Below are positions 1 to 8,581 of a DNA stretch of 64,000 nucleotides, piece by piece. The DNA comes from Fuscibacter oryzae. Its GTDB lineage: Bacteria > Pseudomonadota > Alphaproteobacteria > Rhodobacterales > Rhodobacteraceae. The translations under genes were made by a program, and so were the position numbers. The stretch is taken from the NCBI RefSeq assembly GCF_016765795.1, contig NZ_JAESVP010000006.1, forward strand, positions 186,001 through 250,000. The letters are read 5' to 3'. Below the pieces are notes generated by a model, which was not told the origin of the DNA, ran no database searches, and saw nothing but the letters and a program-made list of their open reading frames with translations. The number at the start of each line of letters is the position of its first letter. Position 1 is the stretch's first letter.

Positions 1-68
1 TCGGCAAAGGCGCCGCTGGTGGACAGGACAAGCGCGGAAGCGGCGCTGATTGCGATCTTGCGAAACAT
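1..68 (-). CDS. petC: Cytochrome c1 precursor, N-terminal fragment (partial at window edge)
   Basis: Only the first 22-23 codons lie in the window. They read as a classic Sec signal peptide: a Met-Phe-Arg-Lys start, a hydrophobic Ala/Ser/Leu core and an end at Gly-Ala-Phe-Ala. The gene follows petB on the same strand after 18 bp. That is the third position of the Rhodobacter pet (fbc) operon, where the membrane-anchored c-type heme subunit of the bc1 complex is encoded. The heme-binding motif lies outside the window, so the identity rests on operon position and the signal peptide. Confidence 0.8.
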   Translation of the reverse strand, partial: MFRKIAISAASALVLSTSGAFA

Positions 69-86
69 CTGATCAGTTCCTTTCCG

Positions 87-1400
87 TCACTCGGCCGCGC
101 CGGGATAATGCGCCTTGAAGTCTTCCTCGATCGTTGCCGGTTGCGGCAGCGGTTTCTCCAGCACGCCAAGCAGCGGCAGGATGACGAGGAAGTAGGCGAA
201 CCAGTAGGTGGCCCCCAACAGCGAGATGTAGGGATAGATCCCGTCGGTCGGCATAGCGCCCACCCACATCAGCACCACGAAGTCAAAGGCCAACAGCCAG
301 AACCAGCCCTTGAACTTGGGGCGGTACTTGCCAGAGCGGACCGACGAGGTGTCCAGCCATGGCACCAGCGCCATGACGGCAATCGCCCCGAACATCGCCA
401 GCACGCCGAAGAACTTGGCGTCGATGATGCCGAAGGATACGAAGTGGACGAGTTGCACCACCCAGACATCGGCGGTGAAAGCGCGCAGGATGGCGTAGAA
501 CGGCAGGAAATACCATTCCGGCACGATATGCGCGGGCGTCGCGAGGGCGTTCGCCTCGATGTAGTTGTCGGGGTGGCCCAAGAAGTTGGGCATGAAGCCG
601 ACGACGGCAAAGAAGATCACCAGAACCACCGCCAGGGCGAACAGGTCCTTGATGACGTAATAGGGCCAGAAGGGCAGGGTGTCTTTCGCCGCTTCTTCCT
701 TGGACCCGCGGCGCACTTCAACACCCGTGGGGTTGTTGTTGCCGGTGGTGTGGAAGGCCCAGATGTGAACGGCCACCAGCGCGGCAATCACGAAGGGCAG
801 CAGGTAGTGCAAGCTGAAAAAGCGGTTCAGCGTGGCATTGTCCACCGCAGGCCCGCCCAAGAGCCATTCCTGAATGCTCGGCCCGATGCCGGGAATGGCC
901 CCGAACAGGCCCGTGATCACCGTGGCACCCCAGAACGACATCTGACCCCAGGGCAGAACATAGCCCATGAAGCCGGTCGCCATCATGGCCAGATAGATCA
1001 GCATGCCGACGATCCAGGTCACTTCGCGCGGGGCCTTGTAGGAGCCGTAGTAAAGGCCGCGGAAGATGTGCAGGTAGACGGCAAAGAAGAACAGCGAAGC
1101 ACCGTTGGCGTGCAGATAGCGCAGCATGTGCCCGCCGTTCACGTCACGCATGATATGTTCGACCGACTTGAACGCCATATCGACATGGGGGGTGTAGTGC
1201 ATCACCAGCACGATGCCGGTAACGATCTGCAAGCCCAGGCAGAAGGCCAGCACGATGCCCCAGATCCACATCCAGTTCAGGTTCTTGGGCGTGGGAATCA
1301 TCAGGGTGTCATAGACAAGGCTTACCACCGGCAGGCGGTTGTGCAGCCAGGTCTGAAAGCCCGGTTTGGGCTCGTAATGGTCGTGGGGAATACCAGCCAT
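87..1400 (-). CDS. petB: Ubiquinol-cytochrome c reductase cytochrome b subunit
   Basis: This 437-residue polytopic inner-membrane subunit carries the two b hemes and both quinone sites of complex III. The heme ligands are His97, His111, His198 and His212, the same numbering as in Rhodobacter cytochrome b. The Qo-site PEWY motif is at residues 294-297, followed by the C-terminal membrane helices of the family. Length is normal for Rhodobacterales. The gene lies 12 bp downstream of petA and 18 bp upstream of petC, so the three genes should be one transcript. Nothing is truncated or unusual. Confidence 0.98.
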   Translation of the reverse strand: MAGIPHDHYEPKPGFQTWLHNRLPVVSLVYDTLMIPTPKNLNWMWIWGIVLAFCLGLQIVTGIVLVMHYTPHVDMAFKSVEHIMRDVNGGHMLRYLHANGASLFFFAVYLHIFRGLYYGSYKAPREVTWIVGMLIYLAMMATGFMGYVLPWGQMSFWGATVITGLFGAIPGIGPSIQEWLLGGPAVDNATLNRFFSLHYLLPFVIAALVAVHIWAFHTTGNNNPTGVEVRRGSKEEAAKDTLPFWPYYVIKDLFALAVVLVIFFAVVGFMPNFLGHPDNYIEANALATPAHIVPEWYFLPFYAILRAFTADVWVVQLVHFVSFGIIDAKFFGVLAMFGAIAVMALVPWLDTSSVRSGKYRPKFKGWFWLLAFDFVVLMWVGAMPTDGIYPYISLLGATYWFAYFLVILPLLGVLEKPLPQPATIEEDFKAHYPGAAE

Positions 1401-1412
1401 CGGTTATGCTCC

Positions 1413-1973
1413 TCAGCCCAGCTTGATCGTGGTGTCGTTTTCGAACTTGACCACCGGCACTTGCAGGTTGCGCGGTGCCGGTCCTTTGCGGATGCGGCCA
1501 GCGGTGTCGTAATGCGAGCCGTGGCAGGGGCAGAACCAGCCGCCGAAGTCACCGGCATGATCCAGCGGCACGCAGCCAAGGTGGGTGCAAACCCCCATCG
1601 TCACCAGCCATTCGCCCTTTTCATCCAGCGCGCGGTTCTGGTCGCTCGCGTCCGAGGCGGCGTCAAGGTTGTCGTTCTCGGCCAGCTTGTCCACCAGGTC
1701 ATCCAGCTTGGTGTCGCGGGCGGCCTTGATTTCCTCATCGGTGCGGCGGCGGATGAACACCGGCTTGCCGCGCCATTTCACGGTCAGCTGGGTGCCGACC
1801 GCGACGCCCGAGACATCGACCATGATCGAGGCCAGCGCCCGGGTATCGGCCGAGGGGTTCATCTGGTTGACGAGCGGCCAGACCGCCGCCCCGGTGGCAA
1901 CGACGCCGGCCCCGGCGGTTGCGTAATACAGGAAATCCCTGCGGGTGCCTGCGTTGTCATCAGCGTGGGACAC
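1413..1973 (-). CDS. petA: Ubiquinol-cytochrome c reductase Rieske iron-sulfur subunit (GTG start)
   Basis: This is the Rieske protein of the bc1 complex. It has an N-terminal twin-arginine anchor (Thr-Arg-Arg-Asp-Phe-Leu at residues 10-15) followed by one hydrophobic helix and a periplasmic cluster domain. The 2Fe-2S ligands are Cys129, His131, Cys148 and His151, with Cys134 and Cys150 placed for the disulfide. I chose the GTG at 1973 because it gives 186 residues, the normal Rhodobacter length. It begins with the family's Ser-His-Ala-Asp-Asp-Asn-Ala-Gly sequence and has GGGAG 8-9 bases upstream. An in-frame extension to 2066 shows no homology-like sequence. First gene of petABC. Confidence 0.95.
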   Translation of the reverse strand: MSHADDNAGTRRDFLYYATAGAGVVATGAAVWPLVNQMNPSADTRALASIMVDVSGVAVGTQLTVKWRGKPVFIRRRTDEEIKAARDTKLDDLVDKLAENDNLDAASDASDQNRALDEKGEWLVTMGVCTHLGCVPLDHAGDFGGWFCPCHGSHYDTAGRIRKGPAPRNLQVPVVKFENDTTIKLG

Positions 1974-2169
1974 GAGATCTTCTCCCTTCCGGGGCCGCCG
2001 GGCATGCGACCCATATACCAGTGTGGCCGCAGTTTCCTGCAGCCTTGCCGGGCTGGTATTAGACAAGGAAAAGCGGCCCGTCCAGCGGTCAAAGGCGCAC
2101 AGGGGCGCGGAAAACCGCTTTGTCGCAGGGCGTGACCTTGAAGGCGCAGCCCCGCGTTCCTAAGCGGTG

Positions 2170-2778
2170 TCAGCCAGCGGGTCGGGTAGAGTGCATCGCG
2201 GGGCGGGTGGCAAAGCCCGCCTCCCATGCGGCAAGCTGCGGCCGGGTGCTGCGCCAGCCGCGCAGATCGTGGCGGAAATCCAGATAGGACAGCGCCGCGC
2301 CCACCGCGATATGGGCCGTGGTCATGGGGCCTTGCAGCAGGCCGATCCACTGCGATTCAATCGCATCCAGCGCGCGGGAAACCTTTTGCCACTGGCCTTC
2401 GACCCAGGCACCAAAGCGCAGGTCTTCGGGGCGCAGGCGCACCTCATAGGCCATCAGAACGGCGGCATCGGCAATGCCATGGGCCGTCGCCTCCAGTGTC
2501 AGGGTATCCCACAGGGCATCGCCCCTTGGGTAAAGGCCACTGCCCGACAGGTCATCGAAATAGCGGCAGATCACCCGGCTGTCATAAATCGCGCGACCGT
2601 CGCCCAGCTCCAGCGCGGGAATCTTGCCCAAGGGGTTCTGGGCCAGCGGCATGGTGCCGGGGTCAAGCGGCGTGCCCGAAGCAGCGATGACCTGAACCCG
2701 GTCTTCCAGCCCGCATTCCATCATCATGACGGTGGCGATCCGGCCAAAGGGAGTGGTGGGGGAAGAATACAGGCGCAT
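2170..2778 (-). CDS. Glutathione S-transferase family protein
   Basis: A 202-residue soluble protein with a thioredoxin-fold N-terminal half: it starts MRLYSSPTTPFGR and has the cis-proline segment NPLGKIPALE plus a DSRVICRYFD helix. An all-alpha C-terminal half follows. The Ser/Pro-rich start of strand 1 and the Asp-Ser pair before helix 3 fit glutathione binding. I chose the ATG at 2778 because GGAGG stands 7 bases upstream; the frame stays open further but overlaps the preceding gene. The neighbouring flavoprotein ends 25 bp upstream, so the two are probably co-transcribed. The substrate cannot be told from sequence. Confidence 0.88.
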   Translation of the reverse strand: MRLYSSPTTPFGRIATVMMMECGLEDRVQVIAASGTPLDPGTMPLAQNPLGKIPALELGDGRAIYDSRVICRYFDDLSGSGLYPRGDALWDTLTLEATAHGIADAAVLMAYEVRLRPEDLRFGAWVEGQWQKVSRALDAIESQWIGLLQGPMTTAHIAVGAALSYLDFRHDLRGWRSTRPQLAAWEAGFATRPAMHSTRPAG

Positions 2779-2803
2779 GGGAACCTCCGCTTTTGGCGGC
2801 AGG

Positions 2804-3979
2804 CTAGGGGTGGGGCGTGGCGCTGTCCAGCCGTGCCGCAGCCCGGCCTGCATGGCGGCCCGTGGCAAGGCAGGCGGTCAGCAGGTAGCCGCCGGTGGGG
2901 GCCTGCCAGTCCAGCATCTCGCCCGCGGCAAAGATGCCGGGCAGGGCGTGCAGTTCCAGATCGGGGGTCAGGCTGGCGGCGGCGATGCCGCCTGCGGTCG
3001 AGATCGCCTCATCCAGCGGGCGGGAGCCTGCGTGGTGGAAGGGCAGGGATTTGATGGCTTGGGCGGTGTCAAGGCTGCGGCCAAACTCCATGACCAGAGC
3101 CGCCGCTGCCGGGGCAAGGCCCAGCTTGCGCAGGCAATTGGCAAGGGATTCACCGGGTTTCATGCGGGCAAGGCGGGCAGAAAGGTCTGCCGCCGCGACA
3201 TCGGGCATCAGGTCCAGCGTCAGGGGCGTGCCTTCGCCCATTTCGCGGCTGACGGCATAGATGCCGCCGCCTTCGATGCCCTTGGCGGACAGGACAAACT
3301 CACCACGCTCGCGGCGATTGCCGACAATCAGCGCTGCCCCCTTGACCGGCTGGCCGAAGTGGCGGGCCATGTGGGGCGACCAATCGACAGCGAAGCCCAT
3401 GTTGGCGGGGCGAAAGGGGGCGAGTTGCACGCCCTTTTCGGCCAGCCACTGGGCCCATGCCGCATCGGACCCCAGCCGCGACCAACTGGACCCGCCCAGC
3501 GCCAGAACGGTGACTTTGGGCGCAAGAAGGCGCTCGCCTTCCGGGGTGTGAAACCGCAGGGCGGTGCCGTCAAACCCATGCCAGCGCCAGCGGGTGCGCA
3601 AGGTTACGCCCAACTGATCCAGCCGCGCCAGCCATGCCCGCAGCAGCGGAGAGCCTTTCATCGCCACGGGAAACACCCGACCGGACGAGCCGGTGAAGAC
3701 CGGCTGGCCAAGGCCGCGCGCCCAATCCATCACCTGTGCTGGGCCAAATTCGGCCAGATAGGGACGAATCCAGTCTTCGGGATAGGCAGCCTGAAATATG
3801 GCGTCAGGTTGATCCTTGGTGATGTTCAGCCCGGATTTTCCTGCCATCAAAAACTTGCGCGCCGGGCTGGGTTTCGCCTCGGCCACCAACACCCGCCGCC
3901 CGGCGCGGGCCAGTTCGTCGGCGACCATCAGACCGGCGGGACCGGCGCCGATGACAAGGGCCTCTGGCGCTTCGGTCAT
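2804..3979 (-). CDS. TIGR03862-type FAD flavoprotein (HI0933/YhiN-like)
   Basis: A 391-residue predicted FAD-binding protein. It opens with a Rossmann dinucleotide motif (GAGPAG at residues 11-16). A family-typical KFLMAGKSGLNIT segment follows, then a middle substrate domain, and a second FAD-contact region near the C-terminus (FAAGEMLDWQAPTGGY). This arrangement is that of the HI0933/YhiN-like flavoproteins, more precisely the TIGR03862 branch as I recall it. No reaction is firmly assigned for that branch. Its start overlaps the MscS stop by 4 bp, so translation is probably coupled. The GST gene follows 25 bp downstream. Confidence 0.85.
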   Translation of the reverse strand: MTEAPEALVIGAGPAGLMVADELARAGRRVLVAEAKPSPARKFLMAGKSGLNITKDQPDAIFQAAYPEDWIRPYLAEFGPAQVMDWARGLGQPVFTGSSGRVFPVAMKGSPLLRAWLARLDQLGVTLRTRWRWHGFDGTALRFHTPEGERLLAPKVTVLALGGSSWSRLGSDAAWAQWLAEKGVQLAPFRPANMGFAVDWSPHMARHFGQPVKGAALIVGNRRERGEFVLSAKGIEGGGIYAVSREMGEGTPLTLDLMPDVAAADLSARLARMKPGESLANCLRKLGLAPAAAALVMEFGRSLDTAQAIKSLPFHHAGSRPLDEAISTAGGIAAASLTPDLELHALPGIFAAGEMLDWQAPTGGYLLTACLATGRHAGRAAARLDSATPHP

Positions 3980-5286
3980 TTTGGTCCCTGACGGCGAAGT
4001 TCGACGACGCGGTGGGGATAGGGCATTTCCACCCCCGCCTCTTTCAGCGCATTCCAGATGGCGAACAGCACCTGACTGCCGTATTTGTTTTTGCCGTCAT
4101 CGATGCCGTTCACCCAGTATTCCACGGCAAAATCCACGCTTGATTCGCCAAAGCCGCGCAATTCGCAATCCGGGCCATCGGGCTGTTGCAGCACGAATGG
4201 CAGCAGTGCCACGGCGGTTTCGATGATCTCGGGCACGCGGTTGATGTCGGTGTCATAGCTGACGGAAAAGGCGGCCTCATAGCGGTTGGCGCTGCCTTGG
4301 TCGGAATAGTTCACCACGCGGGTGGTGATGAAATGTTCGTTCGGCACGACGATCCAGCGGCCGTCAAAGGTTTCCAGCACGCAGGCGCGGGCGGTCATCT
4401 TGACGATGGTGCCCTTTTCGCCGCCATCCAGCTCGACGTAATCACCGACGGTGGTCTGGCCTTCGACCAGCAGGATGATGCCGGAAACGAAGTTGGCGGC
4501 AATCTGTTGCAGGCCAAGGCCGATGCCCACACCCAAGGCACCGCCCAGAACGGCAACGGCGGTCAGGTCAATGCCCATGATCGACATGAGCAGCAGGAAG
4601 GCCGCGCCGAAGATCATCACCTCAACCGCCTTGACCGCCAGTTCGCGGGTCGCCGGGCGCAGTTCCTGTTGTTTCTTGATGTAATCGGCGCTTTGCCGGT
4701 TTGACCAAGACCCGGCCCAGAACAGCAGCGACCCCGCGATCAGCCCGCGCAGCAGTGACATTGCCGAAAAGCGGATATTGCCCAGTTCGACCACGGTTTC
4801 TTCCAGCCGGGTCGAGATCTCGTCCAGAATCCCCAGCGCATAAAGCGCCATGACAGGCAGCAGCACATAGCGGCCCAAAAGGCGCAAGAAGCTGTCGGTC
4901 AGCACATCGCGCACAAAGATGCGGGCGGCAAGGAACAGGAAGACGCGCTTGCCAAAGGCGATCACCTCGCCAGAGCCGAACAGCGATCTGGTGACCTCTT
5001 CGCCCATGGCGGTAAAGCCATAGGCCAGAACGGGCAGGATCAGCGGCACGAAGCGCAGGGCAAAGCGGCGCAGGGTGGCAAGCAGGGTATCTTTGTCGCC
5101 GGGGTTCAACAGGCGGCGGATCGCGGGGTCAATCCGCCGGGCCAGCAGACGCGCTGCCAGATAGGCCAGCGCCAGCAGGCCGAACTGTGACCATGCGGCA
5201 GGCGACAGCAGCCAGCTTTTGGCCGTCTGGCCTGCATTGGTCAGCCAGGCCAGCGCATCGCTGGCAATTTCAGGCTGTGTCGCCAT
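3976..5286 (-). CDS. MscS-family mechanosensitive ion channel
   Basis: A 436-residue inner-membrane protein with about five hydrophobic helices in the first 270 residues. The pore helix is glycine/alanine-rich (GGALGVGIGLGLQQIAANF), followed by the beta-domain signature GDYVELDGGEKGTIVKMTAR and PNEHFITTRVVNYS. These are hallmarks of the small-conductance mechanosensitive channel family that opens on hypo-osmotic shock. It is longer than E. coli MscS (286 residues) because of extra N-terminal helices. It overlaps the downstream flavoprotein gene by 4 bp (ATGA). Confidence 0.93.
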   Translation of the reverse strand: MATQPEIASDALAWLTNAGQTAKSWLLSPAAWSQFGLLALAYLAARLLARRIDPAIRRLLNPGDKDTLLATLRRFALRFVPLILPVLAYGFTAMGEEVTRSLFGSGEVIAFGKRVFLFLAARIFVRDVLTDSFLRLLGRYVLLPVMALYALGILDEISTRLEETVVELGNIRFSAMSLLRGLIAGSLLFWAGSWSNRQSADYIKKQQELRPATRELAVKAVEVMIFGAAFLLLMSIMGIDLTAVAVLGGALGVGIGLGLQQIAANFVSGIILLVEGQTTVGDYVELDGGEKGTIVKMTARACVLETFDGRWIVVPNEHFITTRVVNYSDQGSANRYEAAFSVSYDTDINRVPEIIETAVALLPFVLQQPDGPDCELRGFGESSVDFAVEYWVNGIDDGKNKYGSQVLFAIWNALKEAGVEMPYPHRVVELRRQGPK

Positions 5287-5372
5287 GATCCGCTTTCCGT
5301 TCCAGCCTTGTCACGCTCTCCTGTGGCAAGAAAGGCGGCGCAAGACAAGCGGCCCGGCAGGCTGGCGTGGCG

Positions 5373-5987
5373 TCAGGGGATCAGCCGCTTGATGGCTGCG
5401 GCATGGGTGGGGCTGGCGGCCAACGCATCGGCGGCAAAGGTACGGGCGGCCTCGGTCAGCGCCTCTGGTGCGACGATGCGGTCAATCAGGCCCCAGGCCA
5501 GTGCCTCGGGCGCGTCGATTTTTGCACCGCCCATAAGGATCATCTTTGCCCTTGCCGGGCCGATCAGTCGGGCAAGGCGCGCCGGATCGGAAGGTTGCGG
5601 CAGAAAGCCCAGCTTCATTACCGGATAAAAGAATTTGGCCGAGGGCACCGCCAGCCGGATGTCGCAGGCCAGCGCCATGCCCATCGCGCCCCCGGCCAGC
5701 GTGCCATTCAGCGCGGCGATGGACAGGCCCGGAAAGGCGGCGATGGCAGCCGAAAGCTCCTCCCACACCGGGGCCGTGGCCAGACCGGCCCGCGCCTCAT
5801 CCAGATCGGCCCCGGCGGAAAAGACCTTGCCCTCGCCCGTCAGCAGCAGGGCGCGTGCGCCTTCGGCCGTGGCGCGTTGCACGGTGCGGGCCAGCGATTC
5901 CAGCATGGTGCGGGTCAGCGAATTGGCCTTTTCGGGCCGCCGCAGCGTCAGCGTCCACAAAGGGCCGGTGTCAAGAATTCCGATCAT
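5373..5987 (-). CDS. Enoyl-CoA hydratase/isomerase (crotonase) family protein lacking both catalytic Glu
   Basis: A 204-residue crotonase-fold protein, shorter than the usual ~260. The oxyanion-hole sequence FSAGADL and the NGTLAGGAMGMALACD helix mark the fold. At the position of the first catalytic Glu of enoyl-CoA hydratase (GGGCE in rat) there is Gly. At the second (PExxLG) there is Val in YPVMKLG. The C-terminal trimerisation helices are also abbreviated. It is therefore probably not a hydratase; an isomerase or other CoA chemistry is possible. The SDR gene ends 25 bp upstream on the same strand, suggesting a two-gene unit. Confidence 0.85.
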   Translation of the reverse strand: MIGILDTGPLWTLTLRRPEKANSLTRTMLESLARTVQRATAEGARALLLTGEGKVFSAGADLDEARAGLATAPVWEELSAAIAAFPGLSIAALNGTLAGGAMGMALACDIRLAVPSAKFFYPVMKLGFLPQPSDPARLARLIGPARAKMILMGGAKIDAPEALAWGLIDRIVAPEALTEAARTFAADALAASPTHAAAIKRLIP

Positions 5988-6012
5988 GCCATCATTCCCT
6001 TTGCTCGTGCCG

Positions 6013-6759
6013 TCAGATCAGGCCCGCGGCTATTCGGATCGCCTCATCGCGCAGAGAGATGTCCTTGCCAAGCCAGCCATCTGCCGCAGGGCCGCACATC
6101 CACAAAAGCGCGCGCGCGGGCCATTCGGCGGGAATGTGGACTGCGGGGTCAAGCTGCGCCACTGGGCCGACGCCGCTCGCCTTGATCTTGACCTGCATTT
6201 CCGTCGCCACGGTTCCGGGTGACAGGCCCAGCGCGCGGATGCCGTTTGCGCCCTCTTCCAGATGCAGGGCGCGGGTCAGCATCAGCGCACCCGCCTTGCT
6301 GGTGCAATAGGCGCTCCAGCCGTCATAGGGGTTGGTGGCGGCGCCGGAAGAGGTGGTGATGATCGTGCCCGTGCCTTGCGCCTTCATCACCGGCAGGGCG
6401 GCGCGGATGCCGTGATATACCCCTTTCAGGTTGATATCGACGGCATGGTCCCACAGAGCAGGATCGCTGTCGGCCAGACGGGCCATGGGTTCGATCACGC
6501 CTGCGTTATTGATCAGCACGTCCAGTCGGCCGAATCGGGCGACGGTCGCAGCAATTGCCTGCCGCATCTGGTCCCAGTCTGACACGTCGCAGGGTAGGGC
6601 GAGTGCAGTATCCGCGCCGATTTCTGCCGCAAGTTCCGCGACTTTCGGGCGGTTCCGCGCCAAAAGCGCCACCTTGGCCCCCGCCCCTGCAAAGACCCGT
6701 GCCGCAGCAGCGCCGATGCCTTGGCTTGCGCCCGTGATGATGACGACCTTGTTCCGCAT
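6013..6759 (-). CDS. Short-chain dehydrogenase/reductase (SDR)
   Basis: A 248-residue classical SDR. The cofactor motif TGASQGIG lies near residues 9-16, NNAG marks the beta-4 strand, and the catalytic Ser/Tyr/Lys are in TTSSG...SAYCTSKAG. A PGTVATEM loop follows the active site. The ATG at 6759 is preceded by AAGGGAA. An upstream in-frame Met would overlap the divergent promoter region, so it was not chosen. It lies just upstream of the crotonase-family gene, which hints at joint use on a CoA or hydroxyacyl substrate. That is inference only. Confidence 0.92.
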   Translation of the reverse strand: MRNKVVIITGASQGIGAAAARVFAGAGAKVALLARNRPKVAELAAEIGADTALALPCDVSDWDQMRQAIAATVARFGRLDVLINNAGVIEPMARLADSDPALWDHAVDINLKGVYHGIRAALPVMKAQGTGTIITTSSGAATNPYDGWSAYCTSKAGALMLTRALHLEEGANGIRALGLSPGTVATEMQVKIKASGVGPVAQLDPAVHIPAEWPARALLWMCGPAADGWLGKDISLRDEAIRIAAGLI

Positions 6760-6823
6760 CGCAGTTCCCTTCATTATCCCCGGCCAACTTTGCCCAGTCG
6801 CCCGGCTTGTCAACGCAATTCCC

Positions 6824-6852
6824 TTGACCCCGCCGATGGCAAGCCGGATGCT
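6824..6852 (+). promoter_or_regulatory. Possible sigma-70 type promoter for the DUF2125 gene
   Basis: TTGACC at 6824-6829 is separated by 17 bp from GATGCT at 6847-6852, about 30 bp before the ATG at 6885. The -35 box is good but the -10 box matches only half of TATAAT, so this is a weak prediction. It lies in the 125-bp divergent gap between the SDR gene and the DUF2125 gene. Confidence 0.3.
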
Positions 6853-6884
6853 GGATCGCAAATTTTCCACCGGAAAGGCTCATT

Positions 6885-8393
6885 ATGAAACACTGGTCTC
6901 TGGCGGCTTCGACCGCGACACTGGCTTTGTTCGCAGGATATGCTCAGGCCGATGTGACACCCGATCAGGTCTGGCAAAACTGGCAGGATATGTCGGCCTC
7001 GATGGGGCAGACGCTGACCGTCGGCTCCACCAAGACCGAGGGCGGCGCGCTGGTTGTCACCGATCTGAAGGCGGTCACGGGAAAAGACGGCTCCAAGGTG
7101 GAAACCGCGCTGGGCGAGGTGCGGCTGACCGACAAGGGTGACGGCACCGTCGAAATCACCATGTCCGACAGCTATACGGTCGCGATGAACTTTCCGCCCA
7201 GCGGAAGCGATCCGGCCAAAAGCGCGGAAATTCTGATTAGCCAGCCCGGCATGGCCATTGTTGCCAGCGGCACCCCTGAAGCGACCGATTACGCCTTTAG
7301 CGCGCCCAAGATGGAACTGACTCTCAGCAAGCTGGACGGCAAGGATGCCGTGGCCGAGGGCACCAATGTGCAGGCCACGCTGGCCAATGTGGCGGGGCAT
7401 TACCTTGTCGCACCGGAAGGGACGAGCAAAAAGCTGGACAGCCAGCTGACCGCCGACAGCCTGTCGATCGCGGTCAAAGGCAAAGACCCAGAGAACAACA
7501 GCGATGTTGACCTGACGGCCAGCGTTTCCGGCCTGACGGCCAAGGGGACCGGCGTGTTGGCGGGCATGGAGAACAAAGAGCTTTCCGACGCACTGAAGGC
7601 GGGTTTTGCCGTCGAGTCCACACTGACCTATGGGGCGGTGGCCTATACGGTGAATGTGGTTGACGCGCAGGGGCCTTCGAAGATTGTGGGCAGCTCGCAA
7701 GGTGGCAGCTTGCAGGTTGCGATGGATGCAGCACGGCTTTTGCTGGATGCTCAGGGCAAGGGCGTGCAACTGGCAATTTCCGGCCCCACCATTCCGCTGC
7801 CAGAAGTCAGCCTGTCCTATGCGGAAAGCGGGTTCAAATTCTTGATTCCGGTAGAAAAATCAGAAACGCCGCAAGATTATGGCTTTGCAGTCAAACTGGT
7901 CGATCTGTCGCTTTCAAACGATATCTGGGGCATGATAGACCCGACCGCGCAATTGCCGCATGACCCGGCCACGGTCATCCTTGACACCAAGGGCACTGCA
8001 ACGCTGACCCATGACCTGATGAACCAGACCGAGATGGCGGCGCTGGGCGAGGCCCCTCCGGGCCAGTTGAACTCGTTGGATCTGACGCAGATTCTGGCCA
8101 AGGTCGCGGGTGCCGAACTGACCGGCGCGGGGGCTTTCACCTTCGACAACACCGACATGACAACCTATCAGGGCATGCCTGCGCCGACAGGCAAGATTGA
8201 CCTCAAACTGGTCGGCGGCAATGCACTGTTGGACAAGTTGGTGGCGATGGGGCTGATCTCGTCGGATGACGCGATGGGCGCACGGATGATGCTGAGCATG
8301 TTCGCCAAGGCGGGCGCCGGGCAGGATGAGCTGACCTCGACGCTGGAGTTCAAGGACAAGCACTTCTACGCCAATGGCCAGCAATTGCAGTAA
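6885..8393 (+). CDS. DUF2125-type secreted protein
   Basis: A 502-residue exported protein. Residues 1-22 form a Sec signal peptide ending AYAQA before Asp-Val. The rest is beta-rich and repetitive, with alternating Asp/Lys/Gly-turn strands. This matches the DUF2125 family that I associate with Rhodobacterales; its function is unknown. There are no membrane spans after the signal and no obvious catalytic motif. The start is the ATG at 6885, with GGAAAGG upstream. It stands alone, divergent from the SDR gene, and is followed by a strong terminator. Confidence 0.82.
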   Translation: MKHWSLAASTATLALFAGYAQADVTPDQVWQNWQDMSASMGQTLTVGSTKTEGGALVVTDLKAVTGKDGSKVETALGEVRLTDKGDGTVEITMSDSYTVAMNFPPSGSDPAKSAEILISQPGMAIVASGTPEATDYAFSAPKMELTLSKLDGKDAVAEGTNVQATLANVAGHYLVAPEGTSKKLDSQLTADSLSIAVKGKDPENNSDVDLTASVSGLTAKGTGVLAGMENKELSDALKAGFAVESTLTYGAVAYTVNVVDAQGPSKIVGSSQGGSLQVAMDAARLLLDAQGKGVQLAISGPTIPLPEVSLSYAESGFKFLIPVEKSETPQDYGFAVKLVDLSLSNDIWGMIDPTAQLPHDPATVILDTKGTATLTHDLMNQTEMAALGEAPPGQLNSLDLTQILAKVAGAELTGAGAFTFDNTDMTTYQGMPAPTGKIDLKLVGGNALLDKLVAMGLISSDDAMGARMMLSMFAKAGAGQDELTSTLEFKDKHFYANGQQLQ

Positions 8394-8426
8394 GCTGTCG
8401 GACTGGCAACGTACATGACAGATCAG

Positions 8427-8452
8427 GGCCGTCCCACAGGGGCGGCCTTTTT
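8427..8452 (+). terminator. Rho-independent terminator after the DUF2125 gene
   Basis: A 9-bp stem (GGCCGTCCC / GGGGCGGCC, one G-U pair) closes a 3-base loop and is followed directly by TTTTT. It begins 33 bp after the stop codon. Confidence 0.85.
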
Positions 8453-8581
8453 GTCTGACGCGGGTTTGAACAAGATTATCGGGCCGTTTTCGCCTCTGCG
8501 GTCTTGAAAAACGAGTCACGAGCGTATCCATGTGACTGGCACGCCCGAACCAATGGGCAAGCCCAAGCCGGAGCCTGACCC

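Noticed and set aside
108-2135. A 675-codon plus-strand frame across petB and petA
   Set aside because: Antisense shadow; the bc1 subunits on the minus strand are unambiguous.
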